From an uncultured Clostridia bacterium (GTDB lineage Bacteria > Bacillota > Clostridia > TANB77 > CAG-508), in the NCBI GenBank assembly GCA_946415375.1, contig CAMKSF010000006.1, positions 1 through 64,000 on the forward strand: DNA of 64,000 nucleotides, read 5' to 3'. The translations under genes were made by a program, and so were the position numbers. The notes under the pieces were generated by a model. That model did no database searches and was not told the origin of the DNA. It worked only from the letters and a program-made list of their open reading frames with translations. Positions 1 to 9,142 of this stretch are shown in pieces. Position 1 is the first letter of the stretch. Every line of letters begins with the position of its first letter.

Positions 1-1581
1 TTCTTTATTTGTAAAATCATTTTCAATTTTTAAATCTATTTTTCTTTTAAAACTATCTAATATTTTATCTTCAATTCTGTTAATTACTTGCCTTCTTATT
101 TCATTGATTATAGAAGTAGGTATAAATAAGTTATCATCTAAATCTATATCAATTTTGTTAAATTCAAAACAGGTATTTAATGTTTTATTAAATTGATTTA
201 ATATTTTTTCAGTTGTAATAGGAGCATTTTTAGCAACATCAGGAATATATTCAAAATCGAAGCTATCTTCTATATTAAAATCAATACACTTTACAAAAAC
301 AGATATTTTTTGACCAGTTTTTATTTTTAAGTTACAGTTTAATTTGACTTTTATATTATCATTGTTTAAACTATTTTGAACAGTAGAAAAAAGATTTTTA
401 TCTGTTATTTTATAAATTGTATCTCCTGGCTTAATATTTCCTTTCATTCTTCCAAAAGTGACAATATCACCACATGAACCTGTTTTTATATTTTTATCTT
501 TGCACATTAATTCTGAAATAGTATATTTTGTTGGTTCATTTTCAAATGAAATACCATCTCCAATTGAAACACTGTTTTCTAATTTTGTAGAAATTAATCC
601 TTTATTTGGATTGAATTTTATTATTTTTCCAAGAGTTATCCCCATATTGTTAGGCTTTTGTGGATAAATAAGCTTTTTATTTGGTTTATCTAACAAATGT
701 CCAGATGAAAATCCACCTCTATTAAATACTTGCATCAATTCTTGCTTATCTTTTTCATCAATTTCATATTTTGCTATCTCTTTATTCAAATATTTATATG
801 CTAAATCAATGTATTTTCTATAAATCCTTGTAACTGTTGCAACATAAGTTGGAGATTTCATTCTTCCTTCTATTTTTAGAGAAGAAACTCCCGCAGAAAT
901 TAAGTCTGGTAATTTCTCTAAACTGCATAAATCTCTTGGACTTAATAAATAACCTTTATCTATTTCTTTGTTATCTGAAAAAAGGGAATAAGGTAGGCGA
1001 CATGGCTGAGCACATTGACCTCTATTTCCAGAACGTCCTCCGACCATGCTAGAAAAAAGACATTGACCTGAATATGAAATACATAGTGCTCCATGTGTAA
1101 ATACTTCGATTTCAATATTTGAGTTTTTACAAATATGTTTAATTTCAGAAATAGAACATTCACGAGAAAGTACAACTCTTTTGAAACCTAAATTTTGGAG
1201 CTTTTTTACACCTTCTATATTGGAAGTAGTCATTTGAGTACTAGCATGTATTTCTATGTCAGGAAAGTTTTTGATTAAAAATCTAGCTAGTCCTAAATCT
1301 TGTACAATTATTGCATCTATTCCAAATTCGTAAGCAGTTTTTGCAACATTAATAGCATCTTCAAATTCTCCATCTTTAATTAAGGTATTTAAAGTTAAAT
1401 GAGTTTTTACTCCTCTTAATTTTGCATAATTTATTGCTTGCTCTAATTCTTCTTTATCAAAATTTTTAGCAAAAGCTCTTGCACTAAATAGATTACTTCC
1501 AAAATACACAGCATTAGCACCATTTTGTACAGCAGCTTTCAAACAATCAAAATCACCAACAGGTGAAAGTAGTTCAATCAT
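1..1581 (-). CDS. U32-family peptidase / RNA hydroxylase-like protein, partial (3' end outside window)
   Basis: The gene begins at the ATG at 1581 on the minus strand and runs off the left edge, so 527 codons are visible. A good Shine-Dalgarno (GGAGGAAAATT) precedes the start. The N-terminus (MIELLSPVGDFDCLKAA) and the Cys-rich segment GRSGNRGQCAQPCR near residues 180-195, followed by PRDLCSLEKLP, are hallmarks of the U32 family. Characterised relatives (RlhA, TrhP) take part in hydroxylation of rRNA or tRNA, and others were called collagenase-like proteases. The length beyond about 400 residues suggests the clostridial form with an extra C-terminal domain. The exact substrate cannot be assigned. 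It is divergent from the next gene, so 1582-1695 is a shared upstream region. Confidence 0.85.
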   Translation of the reverse strand, partial: MIELLSPVGDFDCLKAAVQNGANAVYFGSNLFSARAFAKNFDKEELEQAINYAKLRGVKTHLTLNTLIKDGEFEDAINVAKTAYEFGIDAIIVQDLGLARFLIKNFPDIEIHASTQMTTSNIEGVKKLQNLGFKRVVLSRECSISEIKHICKNSNIEIEVFTHGALCISYSGQCLFSSMVGGRSGNRGQCAQPCRLPYSLFSDNKEIDKGYLLSPRDLCSLEKLPDLISAGVSSLKIEGRMKSPTYVATVTRIYRKYIDLAYKYLNKEIAKYEIDEKDKQELMQVFNRGGFSSGHLLDKPNKKLIYPQKPNNMGITLGKIIKFNPNKGLISTKLENSVSIGDGISFENEPTKYTISELMCKDKNIKTGSCGDIVTFGRMKGNIKPGDTIYKITDKNLFSTVQNSLNNDNIKVKLNCNLKIKTGQKISVFVKCIDFNIEDSFDFEYIPDVAKNAPITTEKILNQFNKTLNTCFEFNKIDIDLDDNLFIPTSIINEIRRQVINRIEDKILDSFKRKIDLKIENDFTNKE

Positions 1582-1695
1582 AATTTTCCTCCATATTATC
1601 TATTTTACCAGAAATTGTGTGATATTTCAACAGATTATTGTATTTCTTATATTGACAAAAAGAATTATAATATTTACAATACAAATGGTGATATT

Positions 1696-2223
1696 ATGGA
1701 CAAACAAGAAAAATTAAACAAATTATATAAAGAATGTATAAATGAATTGAATTCAATTAATATAAATATTGAAAAAAGCAGAAAAACAAAAACCGAAATA
1801 GAGATAAGAATTAATACAAGAAGTAAAAAGAGATATGGGTGTTGTAAAAAGATTTCAAAGGATAATTTTCAAATTGAAGTTAGTGAATGGGTAATGGATT
1901 TAAATGAAGATATAATAAAAAATACAATAATGCATGAATTAATTCATTGCATGCCAAGATGTAATAATCATGGAGAGTATTTTAAGAAATATGCAGAATT
2001 GATAAATGAAAAATTAGGATATAACATTTCAAGAACTGGAAACAAAGAAAGAGATTTTAGTAAAAGCAATCTAGAGTATAAAGAAAAAGAAATAAAATAT
2101 AACTACATAATTATTTGCGAAAACTGTAATCAAAATTTTTATAGACAAAGAATAAAAAGAGGATTTTCTCGAAAATATAGATGTGGCAAGTGTGGAGGAA
2201 AATTTAAAATTATAAAGCTTTAA
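1696..2223 (+). CDS. SprT-like zinc metalloprotease-domain protein
   Basis: This 175-residue protein has a zinc motif HELIHC (HExxH) followed by a third His in NNHGEYF. It ends with a four-cysteine ribbon (CENC...CGKCGGKF). That layout matches SprT/SprT-like proteins, whose eukaryotic relatives (Spartan) act on DNA-protein crosslinks; the bacterial role is poorly defined. The reading frame is open upstream to a TTG at 1615. I prefer the ATG at 1696 because GGTG lies just upstream of it and the N-terminal 27 codons of the longer form look like noncoding AT-rich sequence. It is apparently monocistronic, with an A/T-rich gap before the glycosyltransferase. Confidence 0.75.
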   Translation: MDKQEKLNKLYKECINELNSININIEKSRKTKTEIEIRINTRSKKRYGCCKKISKDNFQIEVSEWVMDLNEDIIKNTIMHELIHCMPRCNNHGEYFKKYAELINEKLGYNISRTGNKERDFSKSNLEYKEKEIKYNYIIICENCNQNFYRQRIKRGFSRKYRCGKCGGKFKIIKL

Positions 2224-2362
2224 AAATAAAACAAAATTCAACAAAAAAATAAAAAAAATTACAAAAAACACTTTACTTTTTTTTTATGTTTGTATAGAAT
2301 AGAATAAGGAAATTATGGAGCAAAAGAAAAGTATCAAATATACGATTGAAAGGGGTAAAAAA

Positions 2363-3649
2363 ATGAGAATCCTAATGTTAACATGGGAATATCCACCAAG
2401 GGTAGTTGGAGGAATTGCTAGAGTAGTAAACGATTTATCAAAAAGACTTATAAAAGATGGACATGAGGTTACAGTTGTTACTTATAAAGAGGGAGATGTA
2501 CCTTATTACGAACTAGACAAAGGAGTAAAAGTATACAGAGTAGATAACTTTATGATAAATGCAACCAATTTTATAGATTGGGTAATGCAATTAAACTTTA
2601 ATATGGTTGCAAAAGCATCAGAAATAATTCAAAAAGAAGGAAAATTTGATGTAATACACGCACATGATTGGTTAGTTGCATATGCAGCGAAAACATTAAA
2701 GCATTCTTTCGATATACCACTAGTTTCTACAATACATGCAACAGAAGCTGGAAGAAATAGTGGAATAAGAGATGCACAACAAAAATACATAAATGATACA
2801 GAGTGGATGTTAACATATGAGTCAACAGAAGTAATTGTAAATAGTAATTATATGAAAGGTGAGCTTCAAAGACTATTTGGATTACCATTTGAAAAAATAA
2901 ATGTAATACCTAATGGTGTTAATTTATTACTATACTCAGGAATAGAAAAAGATTACGAATTTAGAAGAAGATATGCAATGGATAATGAAAAGATTATTCT
3001 TTTTGTTGGTAGACTTGTATATGAGAAAGGAATACAACACTTAATAGCTGCAATGCCTAAAATATTAGCAGGATATAATGATGCAAAACTTGTAATAGCA
3101 GGTAAAGGTGGAATGATGGATGAACTAAGACGTGAGGCTGAGAACCTTGGATTAGGACAGAAAGTATATTTTGCAGGGTATGTAAATGGAAAAGATGTTC
3201 CAAGATTATATAAAGCAGCCGATGTGGCAGTATTCCCAAGTACATATGAACCATTTGGAATAGTTGCTTTAGAAGCAATGCTTTCTGAAAGACCAGTAGT
3301 TGTGTCTGATATAGGTGGATTAAATGAAATTGTTCAACATAGAGAAAATGGAATGAAATGCTATGCTGGAAATGCTAATTCAATAGCAGATTCAATATTA
3401 GAATTATTATATAACCCTGAATTATGTACAAATGTATGTAAAAAAGCAAAATCAAAAGTTAGAAATGAATATAATTGGAACAAGATTGCACAGGATACTC
3501 ATTTTATATATCAAAAATCAATTTGTGAAACAATTTCTGAAAAACAACGTAAAGAACATGAACAAGCAAAAGCAGGAAAAGTTAAAAGAGGAAAAAATGA
3601 TATTACTAAACTTATTCCATTTAACAGAAAGAATCAAGCTTATGCTTAA
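2363..3649 (+). CDS. GT4-family glycosyltransferase (glycogen synthase-like)
   Basis: This 428-residue GT-B glycosyltransferase begins MRILMLTWEYPPRVVGG, the classic N-terminal loop of starch/glycogen synthase-like and other GT4 enzymes. The C-terminal donor-binding half carries GRLVYEKG and the signature EPFGIVALEAMLSERPVV. GT4 enzymes transfer sugar from a nucleotide sugar onto an acceptor; the acceptor here is unknown. The ATG at 2363 is chosen over an in-frame ATG at 2315 because GAAAGGGG lies directly upstream and the family N-terminus starts there. The last 35 or so residues are lysine-rich and variable. It is followed 38 nt later by a YlbF-family gene. Confidence 0.85.
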   Translation: MRILMLTWEYPPRVVGGIARVVNDLSKRLIKDGHEVTVVTYKEGDVPYYELDKGVKVYRVDNFMINATNFIDWVMQLNFNMVAKASEIIQKEGKFDVIHAHDWLVAYAAKTLKHSFDIPLVSTIHATEAGRNSGIRDAQQKYINDTEWMLTYESTEVIVNSNYMKGELQRLFGLPFEKINVIPNGVNLLLYSGIEKDYEFRRRYAMDNEKIILFVGRLVYEKGIQHLIAAMPKILAGYNDAKLVIAGKGGMMDELRREAENLGLGQKVYFAGYVNGKDVPRLYKAADVAVFPSTYEPFGIVALEAMLSERPVVVSDIGGLNEIVQHRENGMKCYAGNANSIADSILELLYNPELCTNVCKKAKSKVRNEYNWNKIAQDTHFIYQKSICETISEKQRKEHEQAKAGKVKRGKNDITKLIPFNRKNQAYA

Positions 3650-3687
3650 TATTACTTTTTATTTTTATAAATCTAGGAGGGAATTGA

Positions 3688-4020
3688 ATGCAAGTATATG
3701 ATACAGCAAATAGATTAGCTTCAGAGATAAAAGAATCTGAAGAATATGTTAATTTTAAAATGGCAAAACAGGCGATAAATTTAAATTTAGATTTAAAAAA
3801 GAAACTAGAAGAATTTGAAAAAGCAAGATATGATCAGCAACTAGAAATGCTACAAACAGGAAAACAAGATAATGAAAAAATGAAAAGAGTTCAAGAGATT
3901 TATGCAGAATTAATTGAACAAGATGAAGCGAAAAAATATTTTGACGCAGAACTTAAATTTAATGTTTTAATAGGAGATGTAAATAGAATAATTGCAGAAT
4001 CGGTTAAAGACTTAATTTAA
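3688..4020 (+). CDS. YlbF/YmcA-family protein
   Basis: This 110-residue, almost entirely helical protein belongs to the Com_YlbF family. Its pattern (ANRLASEIKESEEY, LKKKLEEFEKAR, and YFDAELKFNVLIGDVNRII) matches YlbF/YmcA. In Bacillus these proteins form the Y-complex that modulates RNase Y and so affects competence, biofilm formation and sporulation. It starts with ATG after a strong GGAGGGAATTG Shine-Dalgarno and is probably soluble and cytoplasmic. Which paralogue it represents cannot be told from sequence alone. Confidence 0.8.
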   Translation: MQVYDTANRLASEIKESEEYVNFKMAKQAINLNLDLKKKLEEFEKARYDQQLEMLQTGKQDNEKMKRVQEIYAELIEQDEAKKYFDAELKFNVLIGDVNRIIAESVKDLI

Positions 4021-4061
4021 ATAATAAGATTGTTTTTGGTTATTATATAGAAGGAGAAAAT

Positions 4062-4754
4062 ATGGATTTTTTAGTAATAATTGCGATTTTAATAATAACC
4101 ATAATAATAATTAGAATTGTTTATAGAATAAATATTAAACAAATTAAACAAATAGGAGAAAATAACAAAGAACTAGATGAGATAGTAAGAAGATATCCAT
4201 CAAATATTGAAATTTGTAAATCAATATTAAAAAAATTGAATAATGAAAAAGTGAAAATACAAGAAGACAAAGAGGCTAATAATTGTTTATATATAGCAGT
4301 ATCAGATAAAATATTAATAGCGAATATGAGAGATAGTTTTACTCGCATACAAACTATTGCACATGAATGTTTACATTCAGTGCAGGATAGAAGAATACTG
4401 CTATTTAATTTTATATATTCTTGTTTTTACTTGGTGCTTTTTTGCGCTTTAATTTTGTTAGGATTATTTGAATTATTTCCAAATAAAATACTAATTTTAT
4501 GCATTTATATAATTTTAAGTTATATTTACTATTTTGTAAGAAGCTACTTGGAAAATGATGCAATGATAAAAGCTAAATTTTTAGCAAAAGAATATATGGA
4601 AGAACAAAATATTTCTAACAAAGAAGAGATTGAAGATATAATACAAGAATATGACAAATTAAACAGTTTTGGGATAAAAACTATTAATTATAGTTTATTT
4701 TCCAATACTATAACAAAAACAATTATTCTAAGCTTAATATTTTTAGTAAAGTGA
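4062..4754 (+). CDS. Membrane protein with HExxH metallopeptidase-like motif
   Basis: The 230-residue protein starts with a membrane segment (residues 2-20), followed by a polar region and the motif AHECLHSVQ (HExxH) near residues 100-108. Two further hydrophobic helices cover about residues 115-160. The arrangement recalls small membrane-anchored zinc metallopeptidases such as the YugP type, but I cannot place it in a named family. AGAAGGAGAAAAT precedes the ATG. The next gene begins 7 nt after its stop, so it is probably co-transcribed with yqeG and the prepilin peptidase gene. Activity is an inference from the HExxH motif alone. Confidence 0.6.
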   Translation: MDFLVIIAILIITIIIIRIVYRINIKQIKQIGENNKELDEIVRRYPSNIEICKSILKKLNNEKVKIQEDKEANNCLYIAVSDKILIANMRDSFTRIQTIAHECLHSVQDRRILLFNFIYSCFYLVLFCALILLGLFELFPNKILILCIYIILSYIYYFVRSYLENDAMIKAKFLAKEYMEEQNISNKEEIEDIIQEYDKLNSFGIKTINYSLFSNTITKTIILSLIFLVK

Positions 4755-4761
4755 GGCTTTT

Positions 4762-5253
4762 ATGAATATATATCCAAAAGCATATTTAAATAATGTGCAA
4801 GAAATAACGATACAGTTTCTAATTGAAAACAAAATAAAAGCATTGATTCTTGACGTTGACAATACATTGATTGATTATTATAAAAACTTATCTGATGATG
4901 TTATAAACTGGGCGCATCATTTACAAGGTCAAGGAATAAAAATGTATATTTTATCTAATACAAATAAAAAAGAAAAAGTAGAAACAGTAGCTGAAAAATT
5001 AGAAATTCCCTATAGACTATTTGCGAAGAAACCATTTAAAAGTGGTTTTTTAAAAATACAAAAAGAAATAAATATTGAGCCGGAAAGTATAGGAGTAGTT
5101 GGTGATCAAATATTTACAGACGTTATTGGTGGGAACAGATGTAAGATGTTTACAATATTGGTAGATCCTGTAACCCAAAAAGATTATTTTTATACAGCGT
5201 GGAAGAGACCAATAGAAAATATTATTAAACGAAAGTTAAAAAAGGGTGAATAA
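4762..5253 (+). CDS. yqeG: YqeG-family HAD phosphatase
   Basis: This 163-residue HAD-superfamily protein carries motif I LDVDNTLIDYY, motif II LSNT and motif IV GDQIFTDVIGGN. The length and the N-terminus (YPKAYLNNVQEIT) fit the YqeG family (HAD IIIA). The biological substrate of YqeG is not settled; relatives dephosphorylate phosphatidylglycerol-phosphate-like or nucleotide substrates. Its end overlaps the possible GTG upstream of the next gene, consistent with translational coupling. Confidence 0.85.
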   Translation: MNIYPKAYLNNVQEITIQFLIENKIKALILDVDNTLIDYYKNLSDDVINWAHHLQGQGIKMYILSNTNKKEKVETVAEKLEIPYRLFAKKPFKSGFLKIQKEINIEPESIGVVGDQIFTDVIGGNRCKMFTILVDPVTQKDYFYTAWKRPIENIIKRKLKKGE

Positions 5254-5254
5254 A

Positions 5255-6013
5255 ATGTATATAAATAATGTAAATATAGGGTATTATATTATAATCTCAA
5301 TTTTGGGCTTATTTGTTGGAGAACTTGTAAACTGGATGAATAAAAGATTACCGGATGAAAAATCAGTTATAACGAGAGGCGCAATAAAAGAATATATAAA
5401 ACAATTTAAACCAAATTATATTTTGATGATTCTAACTGCTATAATATACATAGCAATATTATATAGTTTTGGAATTAACAAGTCTTTTGTGGAAAATTTA
5501 GATTTAATAAAGTATTTATTATTAACACCAATGCTTTTGTCTGTATTTATAATAGACTATAAACTTCAAATAATACCCAATAGACTAAATCTAACTATAT
5601 TTGAGATGGGGTTAGTTTTTGCTTTCTTATATGGTTTATCTGATGTAGCAATAGCTATTAATATGGCTTTGGGAATGATTGTAGGAGCGGGTATATTTAT
5701 GGGACTAACTTTACTTGGAGGATTAGTTTATGGCAAAGAAGCAATGGGACTTGGAGATGTTAAACTAATGGGGGCATTAGGATTATATTTTGGACTTACA
5801 AACATAATAATAATTACATTATTATCTTTTTTAATAGGAGCAATTTTAAGCATTATTTTCCTTGTGACAAAAATAAGAAAAATGGATCAGTACATAGCTT
5901 TTGGACCATTTATAGTAATAGCTACTTTTATAGTGATATTTGTACCATATAATACAATTACAATGATATTAATGAATATATTTACATTAGGATTATATAG
6001 CAAAAATAAGTAA
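5255..6013 (+). CDS. Prepilin peptidase (A24 aspartic protease)
   Basis: This 252-residue polytopic membrane protein has the two catalytic aspartates of A24 prepilin peptidases, in FIIDYKLQIIPN and in the GxGD motif GLGDVKLMG. These enzymes cleave type IV prepilin-like leader peptides at the inner membrane. The N-terminal cysteine tetrad seen in proteobacterial PilD is absent, as is common in Firmicutes. I choose the ATG at 5255 because AAAGGGTG precedes it; a GTG at 5246 would lie inside that Shine-Dalgarno. A probable substrate in this window is the pilin-like protein at 17755. No pilus assembly ATPase or platform gene is seen here. Confidence 0.8.
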   Translation: MYINNVNIGYYIIISILGLFVGELVNWMNKRLPDEKSVITRGAIKEYIKQFKPNYILMILTAIIYIAILYSFGINKSFVENLDLIKYLLLTPMLLSVFIIDYKLQIIPNRLNLTIFEMGLVFAFLYGLSDVAIAINMALGMIVGAGIFMGLTLLGGLVYGKEAMGLGDVKLMGALGLYFGLTNIIIITLLSFLIGAILSIIFLVTKIRKMDQYIAFGPFIVIATFIVIFVPYNTITMILMNIFTLGLYSKNK

Positions 6014-6035
6014 TAATAATTGAAAGGAATAGCAT

Positions 6036-7085
6036 ATGAATGATAGGATACAAAACCTAAGAAATAAAATGGGTGGACTAAATCTACAAGGTATGATAAT
6101 AAGTAATCCAATAAACATTAAGTATTTAACAGGAATTGAAGCAGAAGGAGTATTATTAATAACAAGAAAAGAAAATATATATATTACTGATAGTAGGTAT
6201 ATTGAATATGTAAGTAATACAGTTACACCATTTGATGAAATAGTTGTTGACGATTTTAAAAATATATCAAAAGATGATTATGAAAATTTCTTTATGTTTT
6301 GTGAAAACGTTGGATTTGAAGAAAACTATGTTACTTATGCAATGTATAAAAAATATATGCATATTTATAAGATTAATAATTTTATAGAAGCAGAGAGTAT
6401 AATAAATAAACTTAGAATGATTAAAGACAGTGAAGAGATTGAAAATATAAGAGAAGCATGTAGAATAACAGATGAATGTTTTACATTTTTAAAGGAATAT
6501 ATTAAACCAGGAATGAATGAAAAACAGATAGCAAGAAAGATACAAAACTATTATATGGATAAAGCGGATGGAGTATCGTTTGAACCAATAGTGGCTTCAG
6601 GAGAAAATTCTTCAAAACCACATGCGATTCCAACAGATAGGGTTATAAAAGATAATGACATTATTACAATTGATATGGGATGTAAAGTAAAAGGCTATTG
6701 TTCAGATATGACTAGAACAATATTTATAGGGCAACCTACAGAAGAACAAAAAAGAGTGTATAATCTTGTACTGGATAACCAGGAAAAATCACTAAGAGAA
6801 ATGAAAGATGGAGCAAGTATTAAAGATATTGCTAAAATTGTAACAAGTAATTTTGCTCTTCAAGGATATGATTTAGTTCATGGTTTAGGACATGGAGTAG
6901 GTCTTGACATTCATGAAGCTCCATTTATTAAAGAAACAAACGATAATACTTTAAAAGAAAACATGGTAGTTACAGATGAGCCTGGAATTTACATTCCGGG
7001 TAACTTTGGAGTAAGAATAGAAGATACAATTTTAATCACAAAAGATGGACAAGAAGTACTAACGAAATCGAGGAAATATATTTAA
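6036..7085 (+). CDS. M24-family aminopeptidase (Xaa-Pro peptidase)
   Basis: The 349-residue protein has an N-terminal creatinase-like domain and a C-terminal pita-bread fold. The expected two-metal ligands are visible: D in TIDMGCK, D in CSDMTRT, H in HGLGHGVGLDIHE, E in VTDEPGIY and E in RIEDTI. This fits the YqhT/PepP-type Xaa-Pro aminopeptidases, which release N-terminal residues preceding proline. It has a normal length, and its ATG follows GAAAGGAATAGCAT. In many Firmicutes this gene lies next to efp; here a terminator and a radical SAM gene follow instead. Confidence 0.88.
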   Translation: MNDRIQNLRNKMGGLNLQGMIISNPINIKYLTGIEAEGVLLITRKENIYITDSRYIEYVSNTVTPFDEIVVDDFKNISKDDYENFFMFCENVGFEENYVTYAMYKKYMHIYKINNFIEAESIINKLRMIKDSEEIENIREACRITDECFTFLKEYIKPGMNEKQIARKIQNYYMDKADGVSFEPIVASGENSSKPHAIPTDRVIKDNDIITIDMGCKVKGYCSDMTRTIFIGQPTEEQKRVYNLVLDNQEKSLREMKDGASIKDIAKIVTSNFALQGYDLVHGLGHGVGLDIHEAPFIKETNDNTLKENMVVTDEPGIYIPGNFGVRIEDTILITKDGQEVLTKSRKYI

Positions 7086-7143
7086 AGAATCGATTTATAA
7101 GATATGAAAAAAATAATAAATTATAAAAACAAAAGATAAAAGA

Positions 7144-7177
7144 AAAATCATAATTGAAATATAAATTATGATTTTTT
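7144..7177 (+). terminator. Rho-independent terminator after the M24 peptidase gene
   Basis: AAAATCATAATT pairs with AATTATGATTTT across an 8-nt loop, and the right arm is followed by further T residues. The stem is AT-rich but perfect over 12 bp. Confidence 0.65.
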
Positions 7178-7202
7178 AGTATATTAGTATAAAGGATTTT
7201 GT

Positions 7203-8126
7203 ATGGAAAAAAGATATAACAAATTAAATGAATATTATAAATCAAAATTTGGAGAAAGAACCTTAAAAATATGTGTTGATGGAGGATTTACTTGCCCTAA
7301 TAGAGATGGAACGTGTGGAATAGGAGGATGCATATTTTGTAGTGAAAAGGGTTCAGGAGAATTAATAAAGCATAGTAATGAGAATATTACAAAACAAGTT
7401 AAAGATTACTTGAATTCATATAGAGCCAAAAGGTCAAATAAGTTTATTGTATATTTTCAAAATTTTACAAATACATATGATACAATAGAAAATTTAAAAC
7501 AAAAATATGATAGTAGTTTGGTAGATGATAGAATAGTAGGATTAAGTATAGCAACAAGACCAGATTGTATTAATGAAGAAATTGTAAAACTAATAAAATC
7601 ATATTCAGATAAATACTATGTATGTGTGGAATTAGGACTTCAAACAGCAAGTGATGAAATAGGCAAAATAATAAATAGAGGATATACAACAAAGCAGTTT
7701 GTGGAAGCGGTAGAATTATTAAACAAATATGAAATAGATGTTATTGTACATATTATGTGTGGGCTTCCAAGAGAGAATAGAGATGGAAAGAATGTACCTA
7801 TAGAGATAAAAGATACAGTTAAGTTAATAAATAGTCTTAACATTCATGGAATAAAAATACATTCAACTTATGTTGTAAGAAATACAAAATTAAATGAAAT
7901 GTATGAAAATGGGGGATATATCCCTCTTGAATTAGACGAATATTTTGAAGATTTAACATATATTATTACTCACCTAAAACCTAATATTGTTATTCATAGA
8001 ATATGTGCAGATGCACCTAAAGATATACTAGTTGCTCCAGATTGGAATGCCCATAAAAAATGGGTACTTAATGGATTTGAGAAAATAATGAAAGAAAAGG
8101 ATTTATGGCAAGGAAATTTTACATAA
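7203..8126 (+). CDS. TIGR01212-family radical SAM protein (YtqA-like)
   Basis: This 307-residue radical SAM protein begins MEKRYNKLNEYYKSKFGERTLKI and has an N-terminal cysteine cluster, TCPNRDGTCGIGGCIFCSE, that supplies the iron-sulfur ligands. The motif GLSIATRPDCINEEIV and the ELGLQTASD segment match the YtqA/YhcC (TIGR01212) family, related to the Elp3 radical SAM fold. A tRNA modification role is suspected for relatives but not fixed. The start codon is directly supported by the family N-terminus. Confidence 0.85.
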   Translation: MEKRYNKLNEYYKSKFGERTLKICVDGGFTCPNRDGTCGIGGCIFCSEKGSGELIKHSNENITKQVKDYLNSYRAKRSNKFIVYFQNFTNTYDTIENLKQKYDSSLVDDRIVGLSIATRPDCINEEIVKLIKSYSDKYYVCVELGLQTASDEIGKIINRGYTTKQFVEAVELLNKYEIDVIVHIMCGLPRENRDGKNVPIEIKDTVKLINSLNIHGIKIHSTYVVRNTKLNEMYENGGYIPLELDEYFEDLTYIITHLKPNIVIHRICADAPKDILVAPDWNAHKKWVLNGFEKIMKEKDLWQGNFT

Positions 8127-8202
8127 ATATTGCAAAACTGAAAATAATGTGATAATATAAAGAAAAAAAGAGTATAAAAATATTATAGAAAGGGAGATTA
8201 AA

Positions 8203-8710
8203 ATGGGTGATATGAAAGAAAAAGAAATTTTAACTAAATATGATTATAGTATGATTTATGAGAAACTTGCTCATTTATCAGCTAAATGTGAAGACATGTA
8301 TGAAGTGTACACTCTTACAGAGGAACAGTTAATAAGAATAGAGCAAATTAGAGATACAATAGATGAATTTGAACAAATTATGGGAACTAACTATAAAGGT
8401 GAATATGCTGACAATTTAGAATGTATAGATATTTTTAAAAATAGAAAAGAAAATGGAGAACCAAATAATATTTCTTGGCCTGGATTTATGCGGAACTTTA
8501 GGTTTTATTTTAGATGGATTAAAAAGTTGGATAGAAAAATTACAGAAAGTTTGTAAAAAGGAAATGAAAATTGTTGAAACAGACAAGAGCAGTGATTTTA
8601 GGAAAAGTCAAAGAGTAGAAACTACAGAAACCGAAAAATCAGGAGAATGTAAGGAGAATAATTCTACAAGAGTAGAAGAAAAGCAGACTGAAGAATTTGT
8701 ACAGGAATAA
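8203..8710 (+). CDS. Uncharacterised protein, joined by a +1 shift at CGG (8491)
   Basis: The first frame (ATG 8203, Shine-Dalgarno AAAGGGAG) runs 96 codons to an in-frame CGG at 8491-8493 and would end at 8556. If the C at 8491 is skipped, the reading continues GGA ACT TTA as GTLGFILDGLKSWIEKLQKV and stays open to 8710, adding a charged Glu/Lys-rich tail. The joined product is about 168 residues: helical N-terminus, short amphipathic hydrophobic segment, low-complexity tail. Without the shift the first frame ends NFRFYFRWIKKLDRKITESL. I do not recognise the family. The shift site has the same C|GGA form as those in rnhB and the methyltransferase at 29141. An error in the sequence cannot be excluded from sequence alone. 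Confidence 0.6.
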
Positions 8711-8737
8711 ATATTAGAAGGAATTTACTAAAAAGTA

Positions 8738-8766
8738 TTGACAAATAAGAAAAAATGGTGTAAACT
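8738..8766 (+). promoter_or_regulatory. Promoter for ylxM-ffh operon
   Basis: TTGACA (8738-8743), a 17-bp spacer and TAAACT (8761-8766) form a near-consensus housekeeping promoter 53 bp before the ylxM start. Confidence 0.75.
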
Positions 8767-8818
8767 AGATTAGTATTACAAATTTAGTTTGCACTTTTTT
8801 TATGTGAAAGGAAGAAAA

Positions 8819-9130
8819 ATGGAAGAAAAAGTAAGAATAAGTATATTGCTTGAACTTTATGGAAAATTACTTACAGAAAAACAATATGAGTTTATGGATT
8901 TGTATTATAATCAAGATTTGTCTCTATCAGAAATAGGAGATAATGAGGAGATAACAAGACAAGCAGTAAGAACAATACTTTTAAAATCTAAAAAGAAACT
9001 TGAAGAATATGAAAACCAATTAAAATTTATGCAAAAAGAGGAAAAAATAAAAAAGTGTATAGAACAACTTGAAAAAACTAATGCAGACAAAAAAATACTA
9101 AATAAATTAAAACAACAAATAGATTTTTAG
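8819..9130 (+). CDS. ylxM: YlxM-family (UPF0122) DNA-binding protein
   Basis: This 103-residue protein has a sigma-region-4-like helix-turn-helix (LSLSEIGDNEEITRQAVRTIL) after the family N-terminus (ISILLELYGKLLTEKQ). YlxM is regularly encoded directly upstream of ffh, as here (12-nt gap), and a streptococcal YlxM has been linked to SRP function. The ATG at 8819 is preferred to an upstream start at 8789 because GAAAGGAAG precedes it. The C-terminus is lysine-rich. Confidence 0.85.
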   Translation: MEEKVRISILLELYGKLLTEKQYEFMDLYYNQDLSLSEIGDNEEITRQAVRTILLKSKKKLEEYENQLKFMQKEEKIKKCIEQLEKTNADKKILNKLKQQIDF

Positions 9131-9142
9131 GAGGTATTTTAG

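Noticed and set aside
1..1581. Plus-strand ORFs at 458-667 and 837-1052
   Set aside because: They are antisense shadows of the U32 peptidase gene, whose reading frame and motifs are clear.
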